Below are positions 50,285 to 59,457 of a stretch of 64,000 nucleotides of DNA, in pieces. The position numbers were made by a program, and so were the translations under genes. The stretch lies in assembly GCF_024733555.1 (NCBI RefSeq), contig NZ_JANIOF010000001.1:1202856-1266855 (forward strand), in the 5' to 3' direction. Under the pieces are notes generated by a model, which was not told where the DNA came from, did no database searches, and saw nothing but the letters and a program-made list of their open reading frames with translations. The first letter of the stretch is position 1, and every line of letters begins with the position of its first letter. This DNA comes from Paenibacillus sp. SC116 (GTDB lineage: Bacteria; Bacillota; Bacilli; Paenibacillales; Paenibacillaceae).

Positions 50285-53092
50285 CTATACGACCTCCCTA
50301 TTCGCGAACCATTCGTCGGGTCTTACCTCCTGCATCCAACGAGGTTCGATTACTGTGTCGCACTCTAACGGACAGACGAACGTAGCTGTATTCGTCATAA
50401 TATCGGTGTACAGCGTTATGGTTTCTTCCGTAACTTGGTCTATCGGAGCCGCGTGTTTTTGTTCGTCATGTAGCGTGAGGGTAAATTCCCATCCGCGAGC
50501 CAAAGTTAGCTCATAGTAACTGCGGATCATGCACAGTTTAAGAACATTCGCTCCTGTTCCTTGAATCTCGTGGTTAAACGCCGCCCTCTCGTCACGTCCA
50601 GTTAAGCGAATGAGTTGCCAGAACTCTGTACGTAACTCTTGCGGTAGCTTGCGCGACTTCTTTCCGAGATCGGAATCGTTCTTATCTCGGATTCCTGCGC
50701 GCTTCATTAGAACGCATAGGCGCTGCCAATTCCGCCGATATTCAGGAAATCTACGCTTCTGGCCCCATAACGTCGCCGTCCACCCATGTTTACGTAAATG
50801 TTCGAACGAGGCGTTTACCATCGTACTGAACCCGGGAAGTATCTCGTCAAATTTGGCGTACGCTCTCTTAGCGGACACTTCCGTTATGCCGCGCTTAATC
50901 GCAGTCTTCACGAACTGATCTTCTGCTTGTCCGTACCCTTTCGCAAGGAACATATCTTTCGTCAACTTTCGATATGCAATCGTGGTCAGTCCGTCCTTAT
51001 ACGCTTTTTCAAAGCATAATTCGCGATTAACTTCGAACATGATTGCGGCAAATTCTACGTATGGATCGAGCCCCTTTCGGTACATCTCCGCGAATGTTTC
51101 GTCACCATGTTCGGTCGCCATTTTATGCGCCTGGATACGTGGCTCAATAGAGCTTAAGTCGCTACCTACGAACAAGTGATCCGGCGGAGGTATGAACATA
51201 TTACGTACACGTTCGCCCTCTTTAGTACGAGACGGTATATTCTGAACATTCGTACCCTTTGCGACTGACTTTTCCGGACAATCTACCAGTCTGCGCATGA
51301 TATCTAGATAATTTACGTCATTTACGTCACCTGAACGCAAATCATTCGGCTTACCCGTATAACCTTTCGAAGAGTATCGCCCAGTCGAAACAGTGTCGAG
51401 CTGCGTATGAAGCCGTCCATCAACATCTAGAGCATTCGGAATCTTTTCGATATATGTTCCGAGTAGTTTTTCAAACATCGACACATTTGCGAGCGGTTTT
51501 AACGCCTCTTCCTCGGTAAAATAGCGATCTAATACGTCTTTAGATACTGCGCGTTCCCTCGATTTATCCTTTACAATTTGTTTCGTACGGTCTTCAATTC
51601 CGAGATGGTCGTAGATGAGATATCGCAGATGATTATCGTTCGTAAACGAAAACTCGGTTACAGATAGTGGAGCGTACTCCTCGATTGCCGGCGATAGTTT
51701 CTCCGCGCATAGTTCCGCGAGTCTTGCGACAGCATTTGTATATTTCTTTAGCGTCGTCTTGCCGGATAATTCGCATTCTGCGATAACGCCCCGTTGTTTC
51801 TGTTGCGCTTCATTATTTCGCTCAATCTTTTTACGTTGAGATTCGCACCAGTCCAGCACCTTCTTCGCATTGATAGTACGATCCATTTTGCGAATAAACT
51901 CAAGGTCATTAACGTTATATGCTTCCGTAACGTCAATTTGAGCTTGTGCGAGGCGCGGCCGTAACTCATCACCGAGTATACGTAGACCGTCGATATCGAT
52001 TACGAAACCTGTCCGTTCGATATTAACGTTAACTTCCGTTAGATACTGCGATATCTCGAAAAAGGTGGTCGCAAGTTGGTCAGTCTTAACGAGATGGTCA
52101 ATTTGCCAGCGTGTCAGCCACCATCCCTTAAGTACGTCCCATATCGCATAAATTCCGACGACTTCAATTGAATGCACCATAGGACTCTCATTCGCGAATA
52201 AATCCTCAAAAGTAGTATCAGGACAATCTACACCTATGACCGATTTGTATTTCGTAATCAGCGGTTTGAGTGAGTATGTTTCTTCGTTATCATTGAGTAT
52301 CCGCTGCGCTGCTACCGAATCGTAGCGAATGCCTTGCGACTTTAATCCGTCATTAATCAAGATCGATAAATCGTACTCAGCGTTATGAAACGATTTAATG
52401 TGCGAGGGTAACTTCATGAACCGTTCAATTGCGCCTAACGCTTTCGAACGCGTACATTGTTTTTCGCCCGTTAAGTGCCCATATGCAACGTAGTATCCTT
52501 CGTTTAATAATGGAAGCCAGAACGAATATCCTCCGCTTAAATCAAGCATTTTATCAAGTCCGGAGGTTTCCGTATCCCATACCGTTAGTGACATTACTGC
52601 TGGGATTTCGATTCCTCTTTCCGATAATTTGCGCCTGATCAACGTATTGTCGAAAAGTCCGAATACCTTACGGAACCATACGTCCGATTGTTGCAAACGT
52701 ACTTCCTCCCGCAAACGAGCGATCATCTGCGGAAGTTTTCCGTCATCTGTAACGATGTGAAAATTGCTCGGCTTATTTCGCAAGGTTTCCGAGATGCGAC
52801 GTTGCCGCGCCGCACTCTCGGATTCACGTTGGACTTTCGTGCCCATCGATAATACCTCGCCTTTTGTTAACGTACCGCCCGATAACCTGCCTATAGTTCC
52901 GGTAAAATACGCCGCCTTCGCAATCTTAAATAACTCGCGTTCCTTATCGCCGAGCTTCATAGCTCCAACGCGGTCGAACGCTTCCTCTATCGTCTCCTTC
53001 GCCTTACTTCGCTTTTCCACCGCCTGTCTCACGGCTTCACGCGATTTATCCTCGGTTGGCGTACGGAGATTTAACGTAAGTTTTACCTCCAT
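50285..53092 (-). CDS. polA: Family A DNA polymerase with 3'-5' exonuclease
   Basis: 935 residues from ATG at 53090-53092 (GAGGGGACTCG upstream). Exonuclease: VWDTETSGLDKML, NAEYDLSILI and KY..VIGVDCPDTTF. Polymerase: motif A LFVGSDLSSIEPRIQAHKMA, fingers helix with RKLTKDMFLAKGYG, and motif C LTLHDEQKHAA. Like T5/SPO2-type replicases it lacks the 5' nuclease domain. It is the replicative polymerase of the phage, operating with the encoded helicase, primase and SSB. Confidence 0.93.
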   Translation of the reverse strand: MEVKLTLNLRTPTEDKSREAVRQAVEKRSKAKETIEEAFDRVGAMKLGDKERELFKIAKAAYFTGTIGRLSGGTLTKGEVLSMGTKVQRESESAARQRRISETLRNKPSNFHIVTDDGKLPQMIARLREEVRLQQSDVWFRKVFGLFDNTLIRRKLSERGIEIPAVMSLTVWDTETSGLDKMLDLSGGYSFWLPLLNEGYYVAYGHLTGEKQCTRSKALGAIERFMKLPSHIKSFHNAEYDLSILINDGLKSQGIRYDSVAAQRILNDNEETYSLKPLITKYKSVIGVDCPDTTFEDLFANESPMVHSIEVVGIYAIWDVLKGWWLTRWQIDHLVKTDQLATTFFEISQYLTEVNVNIERTGFVIDIDGLRILGDELRPRLAQAQIDVTEAYNVNDLEFIRKMDRTINAKKVLDWCESQRKKIERNNEAQQKQRGVIAECELSGKTTLKKYTNAVARLAELCAEKLSPAIEEYAPLSVTEFSFTNDNHLRYLIYDHLGIEDRTKQIVKDKSRERAVSKDVLDRYFTEEEALKPLANVSMFEKLLGTYIEKIPNALDVDGRLHTQLDTVSTGRYSSKGYTGKPNDLRSGDVNDVNYLDIMRRLVDCPEKSVAKGTNVQNIPSRTKEGERVRNMFIPPPDHLFVGSDLSSIEPRIQAHKMATEHGDETFAEMYRKGLDPYVEFAAIMFEVNRELCFEKAYKDGLTTIAYRKLTKDMFLAKGYGQAEDQFVKTAIKRGITEVSAKRAYAKFDEILPGFSTMVNASFEHLRKHGWTATLWGQKRRFPEYRRNWQRLCVLMKRAGIRDKNDSDLGKKSRKLPQELRTEFWQLIRLTGRDERAAFNHEIQGTGANVLKLCMIRSYYELTLARGWEFTLTLHDEQKHAAPIDQVTEETITLYTDIMTNTATFVCPLECDTVIEPRWMQEVRPDEWFANREVV

Positions 53093-53106
53093 CGAGTCCC
53101 CTCCGA

Positions 53107-53262
53107 TTAATCTACTATTAATGCCGTAAAAATTCCGTTGGTAATTGTGAGAACCGCCATCAAAAGCCCCCATAATACTTCGCCATTTAAGAAGAAATAG
53201 AACGCCGAAGCACCGCACCATCCCGATGCGAACGGAATGAATCTATTTGCGAATTTCTCCAT
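53107..53262 (-). CDS. Small membrane protein, 51 aa
   Basis: Short gene: MEKFANRFIPFASGWCGASA FYFFL then VLWGLLMAVLTITNGIFTAL give two hydrophobic helices. ATG overlaps the stop of the upstream gene (TAATG), and it ends just before the polymerase ribosome site. Function unknown. Confidence 0.65.
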   Translation of the reverse strand: MEKFANRFIPFASGWCGASAFYFFLNGEVLWGLLMAVLTITNGIFTALIVD

Positions 53263-54380
53263 TAGTTTACGCCTCCTACCGTTAGATTGACGACGGATTC
53301 GACTGGTGCGATTAGTTCACGCAAATCGTGTGAGAAAACCCTTCCTTTTGACTCAACGCGTAATTTACGGTAATCAGTATCGTAGACCAATTTGCCAATA
53401 GTACCGACCGGATGCCCGCCAACCGCCTTTAACGTTTTAACGATGTCTCCCTCTTTCCACTCTCCAACCTCACGCCCGATCGCCGTCCATTTCGCAGCTT
53501 CTTCGACTCTTGCGACTTCCTCCGCCGTCAGCTTTACGATTTGCGTAGGTAGTGCATAACCGTTAGGTAACGTACCACCTATAATTTCGACTCGTTTATT
53601 GCTCCATCCCATGGTGTACGGATTATTTACTTCATAAATTTCGCTATCGCAATACCCTTGTAATGGACGGATTCCACCCCCACTAATCAATCGCACCTTA
53701 TCGCCTTTCCCGAAAGCGCTACGTGGATCTTGCGCTATAACCAATTGCGCCTGAGTCTCCGCAAGTTTCGTTTGCAATTCGGATACCTCACGTTCGAGGT
53801 CAGCGGTTGCATTCGGGATGCGTTCGACGAGAATACGTCCTTCTTTAATCGTCGGATAATAATTCGTTCCATTGACGTCACTCTTGAATGCGCCATCCCC
53901 AGCGAGATCAATGTGATGAATTTCGTACAACTTACCTCTCGTCATGTTGTTAATCGATTCTGTCGCGTAAACGAAATCTCCGACTTGCGGTTTGCGGTCG
54001 ACTTTACGGTACTTCACGCCATCCTGTTCGATGATTTCTTCGGACCGGTCCGCAATTGGTTCGAGTACGACGTATTCGCGAAGGTAGATTAACTTTAGAC
54101 CACCGTCAAGTCTTACTCTTACGTCACCACTACCGTCGCCGTCGACCGCATCAACGTTAAGCTCATCGCCTTCATTATCGGTAATTTGCGGATCGTTGTA
54201 GGAATCTACGCGAACGACGCTATAATATGCGCCTTCTGTTGCGTAATCTTCGGAGGTCCCTTCCAAGTCATCTACCCGAACAATATCGTCAACATGCGGA
54301 GTGCCCGTATAGCGCTCGTATTTCGCACCGTTATACTCGATTGCTTCGCTCGTCAAAACTACACCGTTTAATTTCGCCAT
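53262..54380 (-). CDS. Multi-SH3-like phage protein, 372 aa
   Basis: Several beta-barrel units with GD.V motifs (PHVDDIVRVDDLEGTSEDYA; PQVGDFVYATESINNMTRGK LYEIHHID; FGKGDKVRLISGGGIRPLQG) and a coiled coil near residues 195-215; the last unit (GDIVKTLKAVGGHPVGTIGK LVY) is KOW-like. Related in design to the protein at 39093. It is cotranscribed upstream of the polymerase. Role unknown, perhaps a replisome clamp-like factor. Confidence 0.55.
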   Translation of the reverse strand: MAKLNGVVLTSEAIEYNGAKYERYTGTPHVDDIVRVDDLEGTSEDYATEGAYYSVVRVDSYNDPQITDNEGDELNVDAVDGDGSGDVRVRLDGGLKLIYLREYVVLEPIADRSEEIIEQDGVKYRKVDRKPQVGDFVYATESINNMTRGKLYEIHHIDLAGDGAFKSDVNGTNYYPTIKEGRILVERIPNATADLEREVSELQTKLAETQAQLVIAQDPRSAFGKGDKVRLISGGGIRPLQGYCDSEIYEVNNPYTMGWSNKRVEIIGGTLPNGYALPTQIVKLTAEEVARVEEAAKWTAIGREVGEWKEGDIVKTLKAVGGHPVGTIGKLVYDTDYRKLRVESKGRVFSHDLRELIAPVESVVNLTVGGVN

Positions 54381-54421
54381 TAATAAATTCCTCCTGTATC
54401 TTTTCGGATTTTAATTGGTTA

Positions 54422-54808
54422 TTAGTTGGTGTTGCGTTGATACTTCGCATCTAATCGCGTCCATTTCGCGTCGATCAAGTCGGGCATCGCCCAATACTCG
54501 GTCTGTTCCGCGTTGGGTATCAAATAGACGCCATCTTCCGTCACACCCGCCAGGAAATCGCAATCTGTCCGCGAGTAAATTTGTCCGTTATTCTTACGAG
54601 CGCTTACTACGATTGCCCCGTCGCGGTCTTCTCGCACACGCGCCGTCTTTACTTGTACAGTAAAGTATTCACCGTTTCGTGGATCACGTACCGATAAGTC
54701 GTACACTTCCGATGCGATCGGCTTTGACACTTCGTACCCATTCGCGAGTAAAGCCAAGGCAACTCGCAGCTCCGAATGAGTCCCAATATTTGTCGACTCA
54801 TTAGCCAT
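54422..54808 (-). CDS. PDDEXK_5-type endonuclease
   Basis: 128 residues: NIGTHSELRVALALLANGYE V (Glu), YDLSVRDPRNGEYFTVQVKT AR (Asp ... QVK), the pattern of I-Ssp6803I-like group I intron nucleases and Holliday-junction resolvase-like enzymes. A second, diverged member lies at 62417. It could be a homing enzyme; no intron is seen around it. Confidence 0.7.
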   Translation of the reverse strand: MANESTNIGTHSELRVALALLANGYEVSKPIASEVYDLSVRDPRNGEYFTVQVKTARVREDRDGAIVVSARKNNGQIYSRTDCDFLAGVTEDGVYLIPNAEQTEYWAMPDLIDAKWTRLDAKYQRNTN

Positions 54809-54959
54809 CCGATACCTCCTTCGCGTCCATTTTCGGAACGGCGATGACGACTGCCGCCCCGAATGCGATTGTTGCGGTGATTACGTGACCTTGTGCGATT
54901 AAGAATCCGCCGGCCGCTGCAACCGCAAGGATTGACGCTGTTTCGAGTAAACGATACAT
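54801..54959 (-). CDS. Small membrane protein, 52 aa
   Basis: LLETASILAVAAAGGFLIAQ GHVITATIAFGAAVVIAVP forms two hydrophobic helices; charged tail overlaps the next start by 8 bp. Third small membrane protein of this build in the early region. Function unknown. Confidence 0.6.
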   Translation of the reverse strand: MYRLLETASILAVAAAGGFLIAQGHVITATIAFGAAVVIAVPKMDAKEVSDG

Positions 54960-54978
54960 TTACGTAGCTCCCTTCCCG

Positions 54979-55761
54979 TTAAAACGGTAACGAGTCGGGA
55001 TCGATTTCGAGTCCGCTGTCGACAGGCGTTACGGCGTCTTTCGGAATCGATGCGCTCACGTTCGCACCGAGTACGGATTTGTCCAACTTCGCCTCGTCCG
55101 TAGCTTCTGCGAGAATCTTCGCGATATCGTCCACTTCGCGGAAGAACGCGAGTTCAGCGTAATTAATCGTTGATACGTCGAAAGCTTTCGCGGCTGCAAT
55201 AATTGCTTCGTCCAGCTCACCGGATGACATCGAGTAAGACTTGCCGTCAGACGTTTTTCCGACTGATACTGCATCGCCTGCTAACGTATATCCTTTCTGG
55301 AACTTTTGCGCAGCCTTTTCGAGTTTGTCGTAATCGTCGATTAAGTTACTCGCGTGGAACTCTTTGAGATCAAGTACGCGCCATTCGTTGTATTCCGGAT
55401 CGAACACCGGAACCATGAAGTAAAGCTTTCGTTTAGCACTCGCCGCGCACGATAGACATGTGGATTTATTCGGCTTTTCGTATTTCCCGAAGTCTGCGCC
55501 TACTTCGCGCGGTGAATTCAAGCACGTGTGTTTTCGCAGGAATGTCATCGTTCGACCGTTGGCGTACTTCGAATCCTCATGCGTAAAGTAGAAGTACCAG
55601 TTGTCCGGATTTGCGAGTAAAACGAACGTCTTCCCGTCCTTCAGCTCTTGGCCGAGTCGGACATATCGCGTAACGCCTTCCGGTAAATTCCCGTTACTTC
55701 CGCCATTTGCCGCTTGGTCACGACGTTCCTCACGTTGTTTCAGTTGATCGCGAATACTCAT
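54979..55761 (-). CDS. Single-stranded DNA-binding protein
   Basis: 260 residues from the second of two close ATGs (55759-55761; GGAGG at proper distance). Central zinc-like HTCLNS...STCLSCAAS and an OB-type core (TFVLLANPDNWYFYFTHEDS) resemble the T4 gp32/phage SSB family; the acidic C-terminus ends DPDSLPF, the usual partner-docking tip. It coats template DNA at the fork. Confidence 0.8.
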   Translation of the reverse strand: MSIRDQLKQREERRDQAANGGSNGNLPEGVTRYVRLGQELKDGKTFVLLANPDNWYFYFTHEDSKYANGRTMTFLRKHTCLNSPREVGADFGKYEKPNKSTCLSCAASAKRKLYFMVPVFDPEYNEWRVLDLKEFHASNLIDDYDKLEKAAQKFQKGYTLAGDAVSVGKTSDGKSYSMSSGELDEAIIAAAKAFDVSTINYAELAFFREVDDIAKILAEATDEAKLDKSVLGANVSASIPKDAVTPVDSGLEIDPDSLPF

Positions 55762-55895
55762 CCACATACCTCCGAAAGTTTATTCGAACTCGGGATTCCC
55801 GCGTCCGCTATACGGTACTAGTTGCTTATACTCGATTGTCACCGAGCGATCTAATACCGTATAGACGACGCAGACATAAGTCCGCGTTAGCCGCC

Positions 55896-56435
55896 TTATA
55901 CGTAAGCAACGATACTTTTCGCAAGCGCCGCTTTATCTTTAATGATTCGCGTAAACTCCGTGTCCAATTGCGCGAAGTACTCGTTGATAGCGTTAATCCT
56001 CGCGAGGCACGCAAGCTTCGTACTTTCCTTCCGTGCGCGCTCCATCTTTAAATGGAGCTGCGCGATTTCAACGTTTAATTCCGCTTTTGCCAGGCGATGT
56101 TTCCGTTCAGTAACGGATTCTAAACGTTCAGCTTTGCGTAGTTCACGAAAGGCTATCGTCTCGATCTTTCGCTTCAAATCATTCACGGAGTGGTTCCGCG
56201 GATGTACCGTAATTACGTGATCATTGTCCGGTTCGAGAATAAACGCAATTCGTTGGAATCCGAACAATCTTCGCGGCTTCAGCTCGTCTGATACGATATT
56301 CGCGATGAATTTCGCCTTACGTAAGTTACTCCGAATCCATTCGTCAGCCAGTTTCCGATTGACGCGAAAGTCCTTGACTGCTTCGTCGCAAGCGTGATGG
56401 CTTACGGTAATTTTTCCGCTAAATGTCGTATTCAT
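55896..56435 (-). CDS. Hypothetical phage early protein, 179 aa
   Basis: N-terminal part (ITVSHHACDEAVKDFRVNRK LADEWI, RLFGFQRIAFILEPDNDHVI TVHP) looks like a small alpha/beta nuclease-associated domain; the rest is a long basic helix bundle (LRKAERLESVTERKHRLAKA). No family is recognised. Upstream of ssb in the early operon, with a 134-bp gap. Confidence 0.5.
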   Translation of the reverse strand: MNTTFSGKITVSHHACDEAVKDFRVNRKLADEWIRSNLRKAKFIANIVSDELKPRRLFGFQRIAFILEPDNDHVITVHPRNHSVNDLKRKIETIAFRELRKAERLESVTERKHRLAKAELNVEIAQLHLKMERARKESTKLACLARINAINEYFAQLDTEFTRIIKDKAALAKSIVAYV

Positions 56436-56451
56436 ATCGCATCCACCTCCG

Positions 56452-56619
56452 TCAACCTAACCGCACGCAGCCGATTGGCTTGCGGACGATCATGTCGGCA
56501 GGATCTTCGTATGCGAGGTAGCCGCCGTGGTATTCGTAGAATGTGCGATACTTTTTCGCGAGTTTATCGTTAATTTTCGTTGAGTTTACGTTTGACTTTC
56601 GCTTATTTACACGTGGCAT
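56452..56619 (-). CDS. Small basic protein, 55 aa
   Basis: PRVNKRKSNVNSTKINDKLA KKYRTFYEYHGGYLAYEDPA: basic start, aromatic middle. GGAGG eight bases before ATG. First gene downstream of the promoter at 56663-56691. Confidence 0.6.
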   Translation of the reverse strand: MPRVNKRKSNVNSTKINDKLAKKYRTFYEYHGGYLAYEDPADMIVRKPIGCVRLG

Positions 56620-56662
56620 ATCGTTCGACCTCCGTAATTTTTCGTGAATTTCCGTATTTTAA

Positions 56663-56737
56663 CGTATAAAACTCCGTACTTTCGTTGACAACGGTTATCA
56701 TCGTATGTTATTTTATAGAAGTAATCGAAATGATTAC
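56663..56737 (-). promoter_or_regulatory. Early-operon promoter with operator palindrome
   Basis: Minus strand: TTGTCA (56686-56691), 17-bp spacer, TATACG (56663-56668), driving 56452 and the replication genes to its left. A 17-bp palindrome GTAATC GAAAT GATTAC (56721-56737) lies 30 bp upstream. A consensus TTGACA on the plus strand (56685-56690) overlaps it. The regulator may be one of the nearby XRE proteins. Confidence 0.55.
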
Positions 56738-56892
56738 GAAATTTAAGCGCATTTAAATAAGCCTTCGCAATGTGCGTTTTTCGCAAATTTTCGAGTGCTA
56801 TCTATATTGAAATACCGTGCGTAGTTTGTTATCATAACGTTTTAGGATACGGAAGAGACTCGGTGCCTAGGCGCCTCTCCCGTTCCTATATG

Positions 56893-57492
56893 TTAAGCGT
56901 AGAGGTAGTCGCGATAGTCTCCGAAACGATTGCCGTCGAATCGGCGAGCTAGTGACTCAATTTTCCGCTTAACGCGCTTGTGTTCGATTCCTAGCAGTTT
57001 GCCGACCGCTAGATAAGAATCGTTGACAAGATAGAGCTTTACAATTTCACAAGTTAAGTCGTCGACATCGGCGACTAGATGGGAGAGCAGTTCGCGCTGC
57101 TCTTTTGTCTTTTCTGACAAAATGAACCCCGTTGTAGTATTCTCATCCACTACTTCCAAGAAAGTTGCCGCTTCCTCTTCCGTTTTTGAGTAATACTCTA
57201 ACTTCCTTCGTCTAGATCGTTTTCTCAGTAAATCATACTTCCCTTTGGTAATTGAGCTAAATAGTAAATTCTCAAAGTGGCCAATCTCTTTTTTATACGT
57301 ACTTAGTAGCTTTAGCATTTTATCTTCATACATAGCTTGTACATCATGGTGGTTTGTAGAAGTAAACCTAACATCATACTCGATTGATTTTCTCCAGCGA
57401 ACACTTACGTATTCATAAATAATTTCAAATACAGATTGTTGATTTACTTCTTGATAGTTGACCACTAAGTTGTCCAACTCTTCTTTTGTCAT
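56893..57492 (-). CDS. Phage sigma-70-like factor
   Basis: 199 residues from ATG at 57490-57492 (AGGAGAGG upstream; the ATG at 57510 overlaps that site). It has a sigma-2-like helical part (SVFEIIYEYVSVRWRKSIEY, KMLKLLSTYKKEIGHFENLL FSSITKGKYDLLRKRSRRRK) and a final region-4 HTH (YLAVGKLLGIEHKRVKRKIE SLARRF). It would redirect host RNA polymerase to phage promoters. AT-rich. Confidence 0.75.
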   Translation of the reverse strand: MTKEELDNLVVNYQEVNQQSVFEIIYEYVSVRWRKSIEYDVRFTSTNHHDVQAMYEDKMLKLLSTYKKEIGHFENLLFSSITKGKYDLLRKRSRRRKLEYYSKTEEEAATFLEVVDENTTTGFILSEKTKEQRELLSHLVADVDDLTCEIVKLYLVNDSYLAVGKLLGIEHKRVKRKIESLARRFDGNRFGDYRDYLYA

Positions 57493-57641
57493 AAAACCTC
57501 TCCTATTCATACTGTGATGATTAATCCCTACATAATGTTATTCGTATGAATTTCAATGATTGGGCATTTGTTCATAAATTAATTTAATTCTTTTTTTCGC
57601 CCTCCATTTCTGGTATGTTATATAGGTTGGAGGTTAGAACT

Positions 57642-57863
57642 ATGGACATCGTAATTGAGCGATGTCACCTCTACGATATCATCTATTCGCGCGGGCTTAC
57701 TCCGCAGCAGTTTGCAGAGAAAGTCGGAACGAGTAAGTCGCAATTAAGCGAGTACAACAGTGGAAACGTTAAACTCGGGATGAAAAATGCTCTTATGTAT
57801 TCACACGTGTTGAAATGTAGCGTAAACGACTTTTACACGTACCGCGTTATCACTGACTCGTAG
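57642..57863 (+). CDS. XRE-family regulator, plus strand
   Basis: 73 residues from ATG at 57642 (TTGGAGG upstream). DIVIERCHLYDIIYSRGLTP QQFAEKVGTSKSQLSEYNSG is an XRE helix-turn-helix, with a short dimerisation tail (HVLKCSVNDFYTYRV). It diverges from the sigma-like gene across about 150 bp. It may be a second lysogeny repressor or a Cro-type factor for the replication module. Confidence 0.8.
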   Translation: MDIVIERCHLYDIIYSRGLTPQQFAEKVGTSKSQLSEYNSGNVKLGMKNALMYSHVLKCSVNDFYTYRVITDS

Positions 57864-57949
57864 AGTTGACGGGTGAGGATTGCCGTCCTCATCTGTCTTA
57901 TAGTTCGGTCTTCTCTAAACTTTTGTATACACAGACATTACCATGTAAA

Positions 57950-58921
57950 TTATTTCATAGCTACCCGAAAAGATTCCCTCACCTGTTTCCTGTTGCCATA
58001 CATTTCATTAATTGTAAGTTTACATCCGACATCGCTCGGATCTTTCCGTCCTTCCGGATACTCCACGTGTCGCACGTCAACGTACGCAGTCAATTCCGCG
58101 GTAACTTTATCGCGAAGCTCAACGCCTGCCCCACCGTCATTATCGTGAAATATCGTCAACTCTTCGATCCCACTCCGTATTATCAAATCGCGCTTCTCCG
58201 TATTGAATATCGCCCCGCCGACAGCCGCCGTAGGTATCCCGCAAGTTGCCAGATATAACGCATCGATAGGAGCCTCAACGAGTGCTGCACGTTTAACCTT
58301 CCGTTTATAAATGACGTCGATTCCGAATAACATCGATCGTATCGGCCAGCCTCCGTCATGATACCAGAAGACCTTCGAATTGACGGAACGGTACAATACG
58401 TTGCATAAACGTCCGTTCGCGTCGAACCACGGAATAGCAACCGCCTGTCTCACGCGATCGAATCCGACCTGGTAGTAACGTTGAACAACATCGGAAATCC
58501 CACGTCGTTCTAAATACGGATGGCGATACGCAAACTCTTCGAGTATACGCTTGTCCAACGGCTTAAGTACGGATTCGATCGTCAGCTTCGGTGGATTAAA
58601 CGTTAGTTCCTCTTCGCTGGACCATTCGGTCGCGTAGGTATAACGTAGATACTCGCGCGTTTCCTCTTCCGTTTCGTTTCGGAGGAATGCAAGTAGCTTC
58701 GTAAAGCTTCCGCGACGCCATTCGTCGTCTACCGCTCCACTATCGCCCCAATCGCCAGCTCTTGCGTTGAATCGCGGATTATCTTCGAGCCATACGTAAA
58801 AGCTTGCGCTAGAGTCGCCGGAACGCATGGGTGAGCTTGATGTGAGCTTGTCCGCGGACCAGTTAGGCTTGATCCAGTGATATCGTGAGAGCTCCAATAA
58901 AATAGAATCAGTTTGAATCAT
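57950..58921 (-). CDS. DNA primase, Toprim type
   Basis: 323 residues. Toprim domain in the C-terminal half: RAALVEAPIDALYLATCGIP TAAVGG and LTIFHDNDGGAGVELRDKV (Glu and DxD metal residues). The N-terminal part (NPRFNARAGDWGDSGAVDDE) takes the place of the zinc finger of DnaG. ATG at 58919-58921 with GAGGTG. It starts lagging-strand fragments together with the helicase. Confidence 0.8.
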   Translation of the reverse strand: MIQTDSILLELSRYHWIKPNWSADKLTSSSPMRSGDSSASFYVWLEDNPRFNARAGDWGDSGAVDDEWRRGSFTKLLAFLRNETEEETREYLRYTYATEWSSEEELTFNPPKLTIESVLKPLDKRILEEFAYRHPYLERRGISDVVQRYYQVGFDRVRQAVAIPWFDANGRLCNVLYRSVNSKVFWYHDGGWPIRSMLFGIDVIYKRKVKRAALVEAPIDALYLATCGIPTAAVGGAIFNTEKRDLIIRSGIEELTIFHDNDGGAGVELRDKVTAELTAYVDVRHVEYPEGRKDPSDVGCKLTINEMYGNRKQVRESFRVAMK

Positions 58922-59360
58922 CTTCTTCACCTCTAATTGATCGAAGCCTTACTTCGTAGAAATCATTTAGTTCTTCCGCCAGGAGTTTCGCTTGACTGTA
59001 CGACAGTTTATCTTTTCCATTTAAGATAAGTCCGAAAATACCTTCCTTTAGTGCCACATTCCCTAACCTCGGTATCTCATATGTCACATGCTTCTCTTTT
59101 ACATGAGAATTAGGGGGTACGAGGTCTAGATCATCTATCAGCAAATCAAAAAACGTGCTAAGAACCTCGGAAGTTTCCTCTTTTGAAAGATGAAACGATC
59201 TTATAATTTTATCCAAGGTATCTTTAGGTGGAAGGGTTTCGCCCCTTTCAATCTTACTTAGATAAGAATGACTGAGTCCAGTGATCGCAGCAAAACTGCG
59301 CAATGAGAGTTTAAAGTTATTCCTGTGTTTCCTAATTAGCATACCTAATTCGCTATACAT
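58908..59360 (-). CDS. XRE-family regulator in the replication operon
   Basis: 150 residues, ATG with TTTGGAGGACACGAA. YSELGMLIRKHRNNFKLSLR SFAAITGLSHSYLSKIERGE TLPP is a canonical Cro/CI HTH; the C-terminal half is alpha/beta with an acidic tail (VRLRSIRGEEDDSN). AT-rich. Placed between helicase and primase and overlapping the primase start; probably a repressor of replication genes. Confidence 0.85.
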   Translation of the reverse strand: MYSELGMLIRKHRNNFKLSLRSFAAITGLSHSYLSKIERGETLPPKDTLDKIIRSFHLSKEETSEVLSTFFDLLIDDLDLVPPNSHVKEKHVTYEIPRLGNVALKEGIFGLILNGKDKLSYSQAKLLAEELNDFYEVRLRSIRGEEDDSN

Positions 59361-59457
59361 TTCGTGTCCTCCAAATATTACGTACTTCGGTTCACGGTTA
59401 TAATACAACAAAATGTAATCATTGTAAATACAATTTTTGAGTCATTATTATTATACA

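Noticed and set aside
55770-55895. Possible 38-codon minus-strand gene before ssb (RTYVCVVYTVLDRSVTIEYK)
   Set aside because: The frame is open, but no ATG/GTG/TTG start is found with a ribosome site; left as unassigned spacer.
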